Source: Meconema thalassinum
Taxonomy: Eukaryota; Arthropoda; Insecta; Orthoptera; Tettigoniidae
Reading direction: 5' to 3'
Length of the DNA: 64,000 nt
Assembly: GCA_946902985.2 (NCBI GenBank)
Contig: OX336391.1
Coordinates: forward strand, 146,695,074-146,759,073
Shown here: positions 22,031 through 33,110 of the stretch, piece by piece
How the letters are laid out: every line of letters begins with the position of its first letter
Numbering within the stretch: the stretch's first letter is position 1
The notes under the pieces: generated by a model
The model's database searches: none
Told to the model about the DNA's origin: nothing
The model's input: the letters and a program-made list of their open reading frames with translations, nothing else
Program-made: the position numbers and the translations under genes

Positions 22031-22905
22031 CAGTTAACATAAGTAGGATATCTGAAAATAGGCTCTATAGTTCTTCACGGAACTACTTATTATTTCTTAG
22101 ATATGAATATTTCTTTTATCCCCTGTCTTCATTCCCAAACTCTTTTTCATCCTAATTGACAGTGTCATTGAGCCCTTTAATTCTAGAGAAATGGATCATC
22201 CAAGCAGCCTCAAAGTAGATCGAAAGTAGAAGAGGCTAAGATAGGAATGGGGAAGTGACTGTGGTCTAAGGGAAAGCCACCATCTCAGCATTTTGAGAAG
22301 AGAAACAAGGAAGCTAACTTGAAATGACAGGTGAAGGGACATGAACCAACTTATTTCACAAACCAGGTCTTCAGATTGGTGATGTGATTTGCAGTTAATG
22401 TTGTAAAACATCCTTAGGTCTCAAACCCCAATCCTTCTATTTTCTAACAGGATGGGCTAACCCAGAACTAATGGATCATTTCACCTGTCTAAAACCATGG
22501 AGGATTATGTTAAGTCCTTTGGCTGTCCAACAATAAAATTGTAAGTTATTTTGATTTAGAAGTTATTGCTTTATGAGGTTACCACCAAATCCCTTGTTGT
22601 AATGCAATAAACAAACATTCCTTCTATCCTGATATCGCCATGAACCCAGATCACTGATTTTATTTCTGGTAGAGAGAGTCAGTTTTTGAAATACTGAAAT
22701 AATGAACTGCTTCAGACCTGTCATACCATATTTTCCTAGCATCACTTCCATACGATTCCTGATCTCCACATAAATATGAATAATCAAGGGTAGAAATTAA
22801 AACTGATGCACATTCTGAAATTTATACCACATACTATGTCAAGTGTAGCAAGCACAATGCCTATGTAACATTGACATAGAGGTACCGGTACTGGATACTT
22901 GTGAT
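22031..22905. other. No recognisable feature
   Basis: I see no ORF of note, no repeat shared with the rest of the window and no tRNA-like signal. The last 8 bases (22898-22905, CTTGTGAT) are the left target duplication of the hAT element. Confidence 0.5.
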
Positions 22906-23739
22906 CATGGGCGCACCCAGACTTTTGGTTTGTAGGGGGCTTTCCTCAATAACATGATTTCAGCTATGGAAAGAGAATGTGTTTATTATTAGTCTTGTAT
23001 GTAAATATGAATATTTGAGATCATATGCATAAAAATATATTCTATAAGATCAAACATACTGTAGAATGTTCTGTTAAAACCAATACAAAAGATGCTATTG
23101 GACTTGAGATTATTTAAACAAAATGTGCATTGGTTTTATACAAATTTTAGTTACAGTACCATTGAGCTAAGGTTATACAAGTAATAAAAAGGAACTGCAT
23201 GTTTTTATCAAGAATTAACTTTTGATCACGATCAGAGTGATAACGACTGGATTGCTCTACTCACTATTATCATAACTATATATCCAGCTACCAGGATCGT
23301 CAGATTGATGTGTAACATCAATTATCTGCAATCATTTACTAAGTTTTGGGTTGTTTATTCCAAGAACTAGTATAGGTTTTAGGAAATTAATAATAACATT
23401 TTGATTTTGAATATGTACATTTAATTGGAATTAAAAATTACATTTTAAAAATTACGAGATATAATTGTATACCATAGTGTTATGGATTGTAACAAATATT
23501 TTATGTACTGTACGTGAAAATATATGTTATTTTAATTTTCCTTAATAACTAACATTATAATAAAAAATCTTAAACATTTCTAGAATTTCAAGTCGAACTT
23601 AATCACACAGGCTGAATGCAAGTTTCAACTAATAGTTGAATACAAATCATGTATTAATGAATTAACATTAACGTTGTTTGAATAAAGCGGAAACTCAAGT
23701 TTCACAGAACAAAATCCAGCCGCCTAGCAGATTTTTTTT

Positions 23740-24138
23740 CAAAACGGAAACTTCCTCTGTACTGGTGACTTCAATTTCCCGGTGAATATCCAGTGCTGCT
23801 AGTCCAGTCTGCACCCATGGTATTCCTAAGATATGTTTTCAGCCGACGTAGTGTAGAAAATGACCTCTCAGCAGTGCTTGTAGTCACAGGGATGGTACAC
23901 AAAATTCTCAACGATGTGTGGATATTAGGAAACAAGTCCTTGTCACATAGATTCAACACATCGATTGCGTTTTTAGGGATATTAGCGTGGGTCTTGAAGT
24001 TCTTGTGCCACAGTTAAAACTCAGCCATAAACAGGCCTTTGTTGTTTCCTCCACTTTCAATTATGTCATTCTTATAAAAATTACACAGCTGTAAGAAATC
24101 AAGTTGCATTTTTTCTTGGAAGGTTCCTTTATGCGTAT
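23740..24138 (-). pseudogene. hAT transposase, C-terminal dimerisation domain
   Basis: This is the continuation of the hAT gene beyond the LTR element. Joining 35663 to 24138 with one GTAT copy keeps the frame open. It contains an in-frame stop near 24016, then NIPKNAIDVLNLCDKDLFPN and TSTAERSFSTLRRLKTYLRN, the conserved hAT C-terminal dimerisation signature. A one-base shift after YLRNTMG moves the final residues (GLAALDIHREIEV) to another frame. Confidence 0.85.
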
Positions 24139-24495
24139 TGTTTTAGATCCCTTAGTGGGGGGTAGTTAGATCTAAAACGGATGTGTTATTGTGTTAATTT
24201 ATAAGGGGATGCCTAAAAGGGGGTAGCTTCCCGTAGCTGGGTGAGCTGACCAGTGTAGAGTGTTGTTTAGTGTTAGGATGCTAGGGGATGCTCCTATAAA
24301 AGACGTAGGTGTACTTCAGGGGATGAAACTTAGTGTACAGGTCAACGTGCCAGTCTCTCAGCTGGTTGAAGATAGTTATATAACCGACGTGCACGCGTCA
24401 GCTATATGGCGGCACGCTGCTTCTTGCAGGCGGGCCGCTACGGGAAATACAATGATACCTGATGTAGCAACTGTTTGGCTACTGTACGTCACGTA

Positions 24496-25960
24496 CACAC
24501 ATCAAAAAAAGTTTTGCATCACCTCGGTTCCCAGATCTCCGGCATATAGACGTTGACTGTGTATATTGTATCCAATATACAGTCCCTTTGACTGTTCATA
24601 GATGTCATTAAAACTGCTCAAAGATGTAAACAACCATGCATGAGCAGGGCCTATTAGACGGAGGGGGTACGACAGCCGATCAGTTCCAGTCATTCCACCA
24701 GGACGAAGGTACGCTGCTCATGTTGTCTGTAGTTCTACCATGCCTAGAAGGTCAATACCGCAGTTCGATCGCGTCCGCATTGTTACTTTGTGTCAAGAAG
24801 GGCTCTCAACAAGGGAAGTTTCCAGGCGTCTCAGAGTGAACCAAAGCGATGTTGTTCGGACGTGGATGAGGTACAGAGATACAGGAACTGTCGATGACAG
24901 GCCTCGCTCAGGCCGCCCAAGGGCTACTACTGTAGTGGATGACCGCTACTTACGGATTGCCGCTCGGAGGAACCCTGACAGCAATGCCACCATGTTGAAT
25001 AATGCGTTTCGTTCAGCCACAGGACGTCGTGTTTCAACTCAAACTGTGCGCAATAGGCTGCATGATGCGCAATTTCACTCCCGACGTCCATGGCGAGGTC
25101 CAGCTTTGCAACCCCGACACCATGCAGCGCGGTACAGATGGGCCCAACAACATGCTGAATGGACCCCACGGAATTGGCATCACGTTCTCTTCACCGATGA
25201 GTGTCGCATATGCCTTCAACCAGACAATCGTCGGAGACGTGTTTGGAGGCACCCTAGTCAGGCTGAACGTCTTAGACACACTGTCCAGCGAGTGCAGCAA
25301 GGTGGTGGTTCCCTGATGTTTTGGGGTGGCATTATGTGGGGCCGACGTACGCCACTGGTGGTCATGGAAGGCTCCGAAACGGCTTTACGATACCTGAATG
25401 ACATCCTCCGACCCATAGTGCAACCATATCGGCAGAATATTGGAGAGGCATTTGTCTTCATGGACGACAATTCTCGACCTCATCGTGCACATCTTGTGAA
25501 TGCGTTCCTTCAAGATAACGACATCGCTCGACTACAGTGGCCAGCATGTTCGCCAGACATGAACCCTATCGAACATGCCTGGGATATGTTGAAAAGGGCT
25601 GTTTATGGACGTCTTGACCCACCAACCACTCTGAGAGATTTACGCCGAATTGTCGTTGAGGAGTGGGACAATTTGGACCAACAGTGTCTTGATGAACTTG
25701 TGGATAGTATGCCACGACGAATACAGGCATGCATCAATGCAAGAGGACGTGCTACTGGGTATTAGAGGTAGTGGTGTGTACTGCAATCTGGACCACAAAT
25801 GCTGAAAGTCTAGCTGTATGATGGTACAACATGCAATGTGTGGGTCTCATGAGCAATAAAACGAGCTGAAATGTTGTTTGTGTTGATCTCTATTCCCTTT
25901 GTATTTAAAGGTTCCGGAACTCTTGGAACCGAGGTGATGCAAAACTTTTTTTGATGTGTG
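24496..25960 (+). mobile_element. Intact Tc1 element, copy 2, inside an LTR
   Basis: 1465 bp, flanked by TA (24494-24495 and 25961-25962), with perfect 36 bp TIRs identical to those at 13859. The uninterrupted paralogous LTR shows a single TA at the corresponding site, giving a clean before/after pair. It is about 0.6% different from copy 1. Confidence 0.95.
24740..25765 (+). CDS. Tc1 transposase (DD34E), second copy
   Basis: 341 residues, intact, same domain order and catalytic triad (D153, D243, E278) as the copy at 14103-15128. Five residues differ: D20E, R43M, L112F, G173S and S to C just before SPDMNPIEH. None touches the catalytic acids. With the recent LTR as its target, this is probably the later of the two insertions. 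Confidence 0.95.
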   Translation: MPRRSIPQFDRVRIVTLCQEGLSTREVSRRLRVNQSDVVRTWMRYRDTGTVDDRPRSGRPRATTVVDDRYLRIAARRNPDSNATMLNNAFRSATGRRVSTQTVRNRLHDAQFHSRRPWRGPALQPRHHAARYRWAQQHAEWTPRNWHHVLFTDECRICLQPDNRRRRVWRHPSQAERLRHTVQRVQQGGGSLMFWGGIMWGRRTPLVVMEGSETALRYLNDILRPIVQPYRQNIGEAFVFMDDNSRPHRAHLVNAFLQDNDIARLQWPACSPDMNPIEHAWDMLKRAVYGRLDPPTTLRDLRRIVVEEWDNLDQQCLDELVDSMPRRIQACINARGRATGY

Positions 25961-26487
25961 TATAATCGCGACGGGGGTCAGGAAGGACTTTAGGACGTAA
26001 AGAGGCGTGTAAACAGTAAGACAAGTGTAGAGTACTGACCAAGTATTTATTGGTCAGTGAATATGAAATTATGAGTCCCTTTTAGGGGATGTAATAAATG
26101 TCACAGTTTAAGTGTACAAGTTTGTGGAGTAGGTCACAAAATATAGGAACTCTGAACACTGCTGACTCACCTGATGATAACGGCTGGGCCTTCGGCTGAT
26201 GCACTGTAAGACTGGTAATTGAGAGAGAGACTGCCCTCCTTAAGGCCTCCTCTTATAGTCTTCGGTGTTGTGCTGTCAGCATTCCGCTTGGCATAGATGC
26301 CCCAGTTAATTATGTGTAGCTGTTTGTGGTGTGATGCAAGTATTTGGCAAGCTTTCCAGGCTGGTTAGCTGCCCTTGCGGTGTTAAAGATGTTGTTCTGG
26401 ACTTACGAGATTTGCCAGTTAGGGGTGGTTTAAATAGATGATGGGGGGATGGCCTCCAGGGGGTGCAGACCCCTGGGGGACTGTACA

Positions 26488-26530
26488 AGCCTCTTCCTCT
26501 ATTTAGTTCGCGTCCCCGCGAACGGGAACG
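26488..26530 (-). promoter_or_regulatory. Polypurine tract and palindrome of element A
   Basis: On the minus strand, AAATAGAGGAAGAGG ends two bases before the 3' LTR, as expected for the plus-strand primer. Just upstream lies TTCGCGGGGACGCGAA, a palindromic stem (TTCGCG/CGCGAA) that is also next to the PPT of element B. Confidence 0.65.
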
Positions 26531-26779
26531 GAACATGAGGTTGGGATGTCGATGTAGTAGTTCTTGGGTCTTCCTTGTATCTCCTGTTGGTGTCTTCTTC
26601 GTCGTATAGATGTGGTGATGTCGTATTGATGTATAGGTGTGAGATCAGCTCGTGTTCAGAGGGGTGGGTTATGGGATATACATACATATATATGACATTG
26701 ACATTGGCATTGACATTGTAAAAATAGTGCATGAGAAAAATTGACATTGACATATTGAAAGTTCGAAAAAAAATACATG

Positions 26780-26955
26780 GTTCTGATAATTATGCGGTAT
26801 ATTGTTGTGCAGGGAGGAAAAAAACCAGGGCTGGACGGATGCTTGTGTCCGCTCCATCTTAGGGAAAAAATTGCTCCCTGCAATGAGAAAGATAGAAGAA
26901 GTAGACAAATAGGTGTTCCAGGGTATAAGTTAAGGGAAATATTCAAAATGTGTTT
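26780..26955 (-). other. Conserved structured block in element A (hairpin and CAG acceptor-like site)
   Basis: A perfect 9 bp inverted repeat, TGCAGGGAG (26808-26816) with CTCCCTGCA (26874-26882), encloses about 57 bases. Element B has the same block at 43975-44125. In element orientation a pyrimidine-rich tract (CTACTTCTTCTATCTTTCTC) leads into TTGCAG|GGAGCA, which looks like a splice acceptor. It could be an RNA structure, a 3' splice site, or both. Confidence 0.5.
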
Positions 26956-28574
26956 ATTGCGTTGGGATGAAACGGAACACCTTTACAAATCGGGAAGTTA
27001 GAAGAAAGAAAATGAAAGAAAACAAATCATAAACATTGTGTACATGGGATTTAAAAAAAAAGTATACCGTTTAATGTGTTATATTGAGATGTGCATGTAT
27101 TAATGTATTAACGTTGAGGAATATCATTTATCACCTCCGTAGACAATGTGGGGGTGCGAGGTATTATTTATATATTTATAGTAGAATGATTGCCCGTGGG
27201 CGCATTAATGTATGTTAAGTTACCCTTTTACAATTATGAATTACAATTATCTTATATCTAGCTTAAGCGCGCTAATTTTCTATGATTCTAGTTTATATGG
27301 TACCTCGCGTGCACGCTACTCCTTTGTACGTATGCGCCGTCTCACGGCTAATCCTGTACGCCCACTTCCTGGTATGGTTTAGTGGTCGTACCGCTTGAAA
27401 TGTATCCTTAATCTGTGAAGCATTCCCTGTGGACGAATGCCTTCACACTTGACAATGAGAGTCGCCACCACAAGTCGGTTGCGCCCTCATTGCCGTAATT
27501 TGCGCCGCATTTTTGACGCCTTATGTTTTTCTTATTTACGTTGATCTGCCAGCGAGCCTGATACCCCACAGGTATCGGCCGTGCTGTGCAGATTTTTAGA
27601 GTGTAGCTGTAAAAAAAATGTGGTATGTGAGTGAGGATGAATACGAATAGTAAATACAAATTAGCGCACAAAGGTGGAATACAGTAATATGATGGCATAA
27701 ATAGTATGCTCTGCTGTATGGCAGCGAAATTATAGTCACCAGTGCCATATTCCTGGTGACGATGCCTGAAATAAATGGAGAGGTTTAGAAAACATATAAA
27801 TATTGCATATTTTCTATGCCGCTTCCTGTGGCAGTGTGTCCACAGTCTGAAGTTTTTTTTCCTGTGAAAAAAAAATGGCATGATTAGTGTTATTTGATGT
27901 ATGCCCGGGCTTACCCTATACGGTGCCGTAATGTCGTTTCTTATGCTCAAGGTGTTTATATAACCTAATTAATCTAGTTAATTTACTTAATGTATCACCT
28001 TAATACCATGCATATTACCATGTTGTCTTAACCTGTTGTCGGCCTTACCCCGGCAGCGGAATTTTGGTTACCGGGTGCCGAGATATTCTACCTCAATTAT
28101 ACTTATTTTAATGTATTATCGGACTTACCCTGATGACGGGTTTGTCGGTCATCAGGTGCCGAGCGGCGTTATCTTAACACTATTTATCTTACTTATGGTA
28201 GCAAAAAATGGTTGCTATTACTAAGCCGAATGGGTGGCCTTACTCTATTGCCGAAATGTGCTGTGCTATTATCTAGCAACAGCGGTTGGTGAATTTGCTT
28301 AATCCTAAGTTGCGTACCGAAGTGCAACTGTCTTACTTGCTAAATTTTGACCAGGGCGATCGCCTGAGGTAATTTACTTCCTCAGGGCACCACCCGTACG
28401 AATCCTAGAAACACCGGTTGTCTCTAGAATCGCCGGATTCCTCCCCCTTAATTCTAGTTGTCGACGTCTATTCTTGGTCTTACTAACTAGTACTAATATA
28501 GTCACAGGCGGCTTACGGTGCCACAAATCAAACCGTCTCGCCCGCTGTATCTTCCTGCTCATTGCCGTTGTCTT

Positions 28575-28940
28575 TCATATGTTGTCGTAGTTGGGTCGCC
28601 CACTTTAACCCCTGTGAGTTGCTCGCTATGCTACTCATTTAATGCCCTAGGCTGCCCGCTGCGTCGCCATTTATGTGGGCATTGGACATCGTCCAATGGC
28701 ATAATATTATCTTCGCCTTCATTGGCAATAGTAGTATTCTCTTCGCGTTTATTCGCAGTAATGATAATCTCTTCGCCTTTATTGGCAACCGTAGTATGCT
28801 TTTCGCAGTAATAATAATCTCTTCGTCTTTATTGGCATTGTTGGGTTGGCCCACTGAACCCCTGTAGACAGCTCGCCGCTATGCCTATTTAGTGTCTCTG
28901 GTGACCCGTTGTCAGCCATTTACGTGGGCACAGGACCGAA
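28575..28940. repeat. Short tandem and direct repeats inside element A
   Basis: 28700-28840 holds about four imperfect ~33 bp units around CTCTTCGCCTTTATTGGCA. They are flanked by a ~100 bp direct repeat (GTTGGGTCGCCCACT...GCCATTTATGTGGGCA near 28587-28682 and GTTGGGTTGGCCCACT...GCCATTTACGTGGGCA near 28840-28930). No coding potential. Confidence 0.65.
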
Positions 28941-31582
28941 TGAGCGCGGTCATTCCATATATATTCATATTTCATTCTTCTTTATTTGTTGGTTTCATAG
29001 ACTTCACCTCGCCTCGCGGGGCAAGGACTTGTCGGATCTAGGATTGGTCCTGCTGAATCCTAGGATCCTGCTTCACTCCTGACGAATAGGAGTCTGACTT
29101 CCCGCCATGGAAGTCCTACTTACTTATATCCTAAACTAATAGTTTAGTCATAGTTTGGTCGTCCCTAGGGTCAACTCCTGGGTCCGGCGTGGAGCTAGCT
29201 ATTTCTCCCACCATCCTCAGAAAGTCTCCCCTGCAGGTCTTGGCTTCGACGACCGTGGCACATAGTGGGTGTAGCATCTCTTCCTTCCAGGGGCAGGCTA
29301 GGCACACCTAGGATTCCGAAGCTTGCCCGCGCCAGGCCGTGAGTGCCTCAACCTTACGTGGTTCGTCTGTTTGGTCTAGTCGTTAAGTTACTAGGGTAAC
29401 TAAGCTGTTGAGCCAACTGGGGTAAGGGTCAACATCCCCTTCCCCAGCTCTGCTCCAGTGTGGTGCCTCTTGCCTTCGGCTTGTGCCGTTATCACCAATC
29501 AGAGTGTTATCAGATTCCTTTTCATGTAAAAAATATAAGCGTAACCTGTGTAAATAATTTATTTTGTATAAAATGTAAAATTTTTCAAGTGTTTTGGGGT
29601 TGTAGAGCTTCTAAGTGCATAGACTACTTTAGGTCTACTGTTGCTACGTCGGCTTTCCAGTGGTAATGCTCTGTTAACCTTTATGGAGGTGTTAGTAGGG
29701 TCTATGGTGTTAGGTACCCTGTTATTAGGATCTGGGGGTAGTTATTCGTAGAGTAGGCTGAAAGCATGGTGGGAAAGGGTTGGGCATCTTTGGGCTCCAA
29801 TAAATGATGGCCTTGAGCCGGTAATGCTGCTGGGATGCTTCTACAATGAGTGGACGGGGCAGGTAATTCCCGGGATTGCAAAAATATAAAAATTCCATGC
29901 AGGTTTGATAGTAATAACCCTTGGTAAATGGATGGGATACTCCATGCATGTATCTGGATATGAGGCATCCGCACTCATGTAAGGATAGGTATAGGGTGAG
30001 TGTAAAATAATATTATGTCCCTGTCATGCGGGATTATTTAATTTAAAAAAGGTTAATATATGATTGTGGCCTCATCTCTCATTTGGAGATGCGCATTACG
30101 CTTAATTGTTGTTTGCCGACTCACCCCTAATATTCAGGTGTTAGCATCGAGATCCAGGGCGTAGTAAGCCCTCTTTTTAAACGCATGAAGTCTATCAACC
30201 CCGATGTATACTTTGTAATGTAGTGTAGCTGTTTTCATCGTGTTCATGTGTCTGCGTTGGTTGATGTTGGACGTGGGAAGGTTATGGGAGGGGAGTAAGG
30301 TATTAAAAATGGTAGCCTGTGGGTGGTATGTCGGTAATCCCGCTGGGATTATCCACTTATGCTCCTGTCATTCTCCCTTGGTCCATGTCTGCTTTCTATC
30401 CACCTCTGGGGATAGTAAAGCGTGGTGACGCTGTGACGTCACGACCTAATCTGGTCTCCCCTTTGTAGTGTTAATGCAGCCAGTGGTCGTAGTGTGCCTG
30501 GCCACGTCCTGATCGCCTGTAATGATTTTTTAGAACTAAAATCGAGAAAGGAAGTTATTAGGGGGGGAGGTTTTGTTTCCTCAGAGCCCCTGTCTGTGTT
30601 CGCTCCTGATTAGCGAGCGCGTGTGTATGGGACTATGTTCCGCTACGCCATGCGGGCGGTTGGTCTGTTATAGGCTAAGTCCTAATGTGTATCGCGTGTC
30701 TGAGTGTCAGATGGCGCGGGCAACTTGTCAACATCTTTGAGATATGTCCCTGTGGCCCTATGATAAGTCCGGTGTTAAAGATGTCTATACGTTGCTAAAT
30801 GTCACAATTGTTTTTGTAGCGCTGAAAAATGTGTGGCATTATGATTGCTTTGCGCTTGTGATTTCATGGTCACTGCCGATATAACAATAGTGTCTGTCGG
30901 CAGCAGTGTGGCAATGCGGTGAAACCTGCAAGTCAGTATTTTCGTCATGTTGTGCTTTCATTTGTTTGTGCACGTGACCTTTCGCCAGTATGTGAGTGTT
31001 GTCATTGTTCTAGATTCCGGACGGACCAATGTGTCAATTCGTCCTATTTAGCTAGTACTGTTGTGTGGACATTATTCCATAAGACTTTTTGCCTTACGAA
31101 ATTTCCATACCTGTGTCTGGGAAATCTATTTTCTATGTCAGGTGTAATTGAAATTTTTGCATGGTGTTTGTTCCTCTCTTACTTGGAGCTGGCTTGGTCC
31201 GTCTGTATGCGTGAAGGTCGGCCAGTCACGATTGTCTTATTGCTGACAGCGGTAGTGTTGAATTACAATGGCGTGCGCACCCACTTGTTACTTGTGTGGC
31301 AATGCTCATGTTTCCGGCACGTGTATGTGTCTGGACCTGAGTGCTATCTCTGTAATTGCGAGTGGGGCTTTCCGCAGTGCAAAAGAAACTTTCATTACCT
31401 ACATTCGTGTCCCCAAATTTTGTGTTAATGTAGCGTGGGTCGAATATATCCCTATTAATGGTGCTAAATGTCGTTATGCACGCGTGTCTCCGAGCCGCTA
31501 GTCGCGTGTTTGGTGACTAGGTGCCGGAGGTGATTTTGTTGTTTTCCGCTTATGAATATCTGTTAGAGTGACTGTCCCCATC

Positions 31583-31655
31583 TGTTTTAGATCCCATACT
31601 TTCCTATCCTGCAACCAATCTGTTTTAGATTCCTTAGTTTCCTATCCTGCAACTG
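31583..31655. repeat. Internal duplicated LTR-terminus sequence in element A
   Basis: TGTTTTAGATCCC (31583) and TGTTTTAGATTCC (31621) occur 38 bases apart in tandem units ending TTTCCTATCCTGCAAC. The second is preceded by ACCAATC exactly as at the genuine internal/LTR junction (34772), so the LTR edge plus adjoining internal bases has been copied inside the element. Element B lacks this insertion at the aligned place. Confidence 0.6.
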
Positions 31656-31725
31656 GATAGCTACCCGACCTTACATTCCTGGTATTCAGAAGGTTGCGGG
31701 TTTTGGGGCCGTCTTTAACCAGAGT
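31650..31725 (+). repeat. tRNA-like segment inside element A
   Basis: ACTGGATAGCTACC...TTCCTGGTATTCAGAAGGTT then GCGGGTTTTGGGGCC resembles a tRNA/SINE head with A and B boxes. Element B has it inverted at 41670-41745, where the B-box-like string reads GCGGGTTTGAGACC on the minus strand. Relative to each element the orientation is the same, so it was in their common ancestor. Confidence 0.45.
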
Positions 31726-33110
31726 AATCGTTTCTGGTGCCATTCTAGGCTGTGTCTCCGGGACAGTTCTGTCGAGTGTTAGGGTCGTATCCCGGTGCGG
31801 TCAGTGAGGTCCGAAGGCTATTTCTTGGCCTTCTTTCCACGTCTGCCAGTGGGATTATTCCCTTTTCTTTTGATAGTGTTCCCGCCTGTACGTGTAGGTG
31901 TGGGAGCTTTGCGTGTATGATATGGAGGTGAGTAAAAGTCATGTTATAGGCAGTGTAACGTGTCATGTATGCCTATGGATGCAATATATACAGTTCAACT
32001 TGGCTAATTTTTCCTTTATCGGGCTTAATGACTGAGGCAGAAAAAAAATGAGTTATGCCCCGCTCCGCATTAAGAGAGCACTTTGGAAAGGGTATAGAAA
32101 ATATATTGTATGTCGCCTGCCCACTGCTTTATGCTTATTAAAGCGGGTTTGCCAGGTGGCGGTAGTCTGTAAAAATTGTGTCGTAAACAATATGAAAAAT
32201 GTTTAAAAATGAGGAGTAGGACCTGAGCGTACTATCCACCTATTTGGTGACGTTGGTACGGCAGTAATCTAGTTACGTCTCAGGGGAATCTAACGACACT
32301 GTCTAGTACACACTGGGAAGGCCATTGCAAGACGTATTTGATACATGTGTATCCACGCCACGAGCAAAGCCAGTGCACTGTGGGAGTAGAAACTCCACTC
32401 CAAAGCAATAACCTTACCTTGGCATTGAATATACAATTTTCATAAGAAAATATGCATTGTCCATTGAGCCATAATATATTTAAACACAAATAGTGCTAAA
32501 TGTTGCGGCATAACTCAACAAGATGACAGTGTTTCGCCCAGGTGTGCTATTGGGCTCTTCAGTTGGTTAAAGCACACCTCACAAAATCTTTTGAAAAATA
32601 GTTTGCGATTCTTAATTCTTGCCACGATTAGGGCTCTCGCCCGTCACAAGAGAATCTGTCAAACTGTGGGACCGGAACATAGAACATTTAGTCATTTCTA
32701 CCTAGAAAGACCCGTCTAAGCTCTATGCTGTGATTTGATGCTTAAGCTGTGTTCAGAATAGCTCTTTCCAGCCTTAAGCCGCGTGGTTCGTCTGATTGGC
32801 TTCCGCTTGGCTTTGGATATTTGAAACTTTACGCTGTCCAAGTTATAATATGGACCACTATGCTCAATAACCATGGATGGCCTGAGAAAAAAAATGCTAG
32901 GGCCCCCAAAAACAACCAAGAAGAATATTGGATATTATACTGTTGGTTTAGCCATGTTGCACTGCATATACATGAAAAAAAATGTGCCGTTTATGTTTGT
33001 GAGTCTCTGTGTGTCTATTGCCGTATTTCTCACGTGTAAACGAGCTTACGTGTATCCCTAATATAGGTTCAAGTGATATTAGTTTATTTTTGTGTCCCTG
33101 GTGGAAGTCG

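Larger units (their letters stand above)
24139..26487 (-). repeat. 3' LTR of element A, carrying a Tc1 insertion
   Basis: 24139-24495 and 25963-26487 together match the 882 bp LTR at 34777-35658 with about seven substitutions. The Tc1 occupies 24496-25960, plus one duplicated TA. Confidence 0.9.
26956..33110 (-). other. Long non-coding interior of element A
   Basis: Over 6 kb without a recognisable domain. The longest open stretches (27408-27950 minus, 30919-31428 plus) show no known motif and are not conserved in element B. Parts align with B at the DNA level, for example 31650-31760 with 41625-41745 inverted, so this is element sequence rather than host DNA. The conserved gag frame plus non-coding filler fits a gag-only derivative. 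Confidence 0.6.

Noticed and set aside
27408..27950. 180-codon frame inside LTR element A
   Set aside because: No recognisable motif, not conserved in element B, biased composition; probably chance in AT-rich non-coding interior.
30919..31428. 169-codon Cys-rich frame inside element A
   Set aside because: Opposite strand to the element's gene, no regular cysteine spacing, no match in B.
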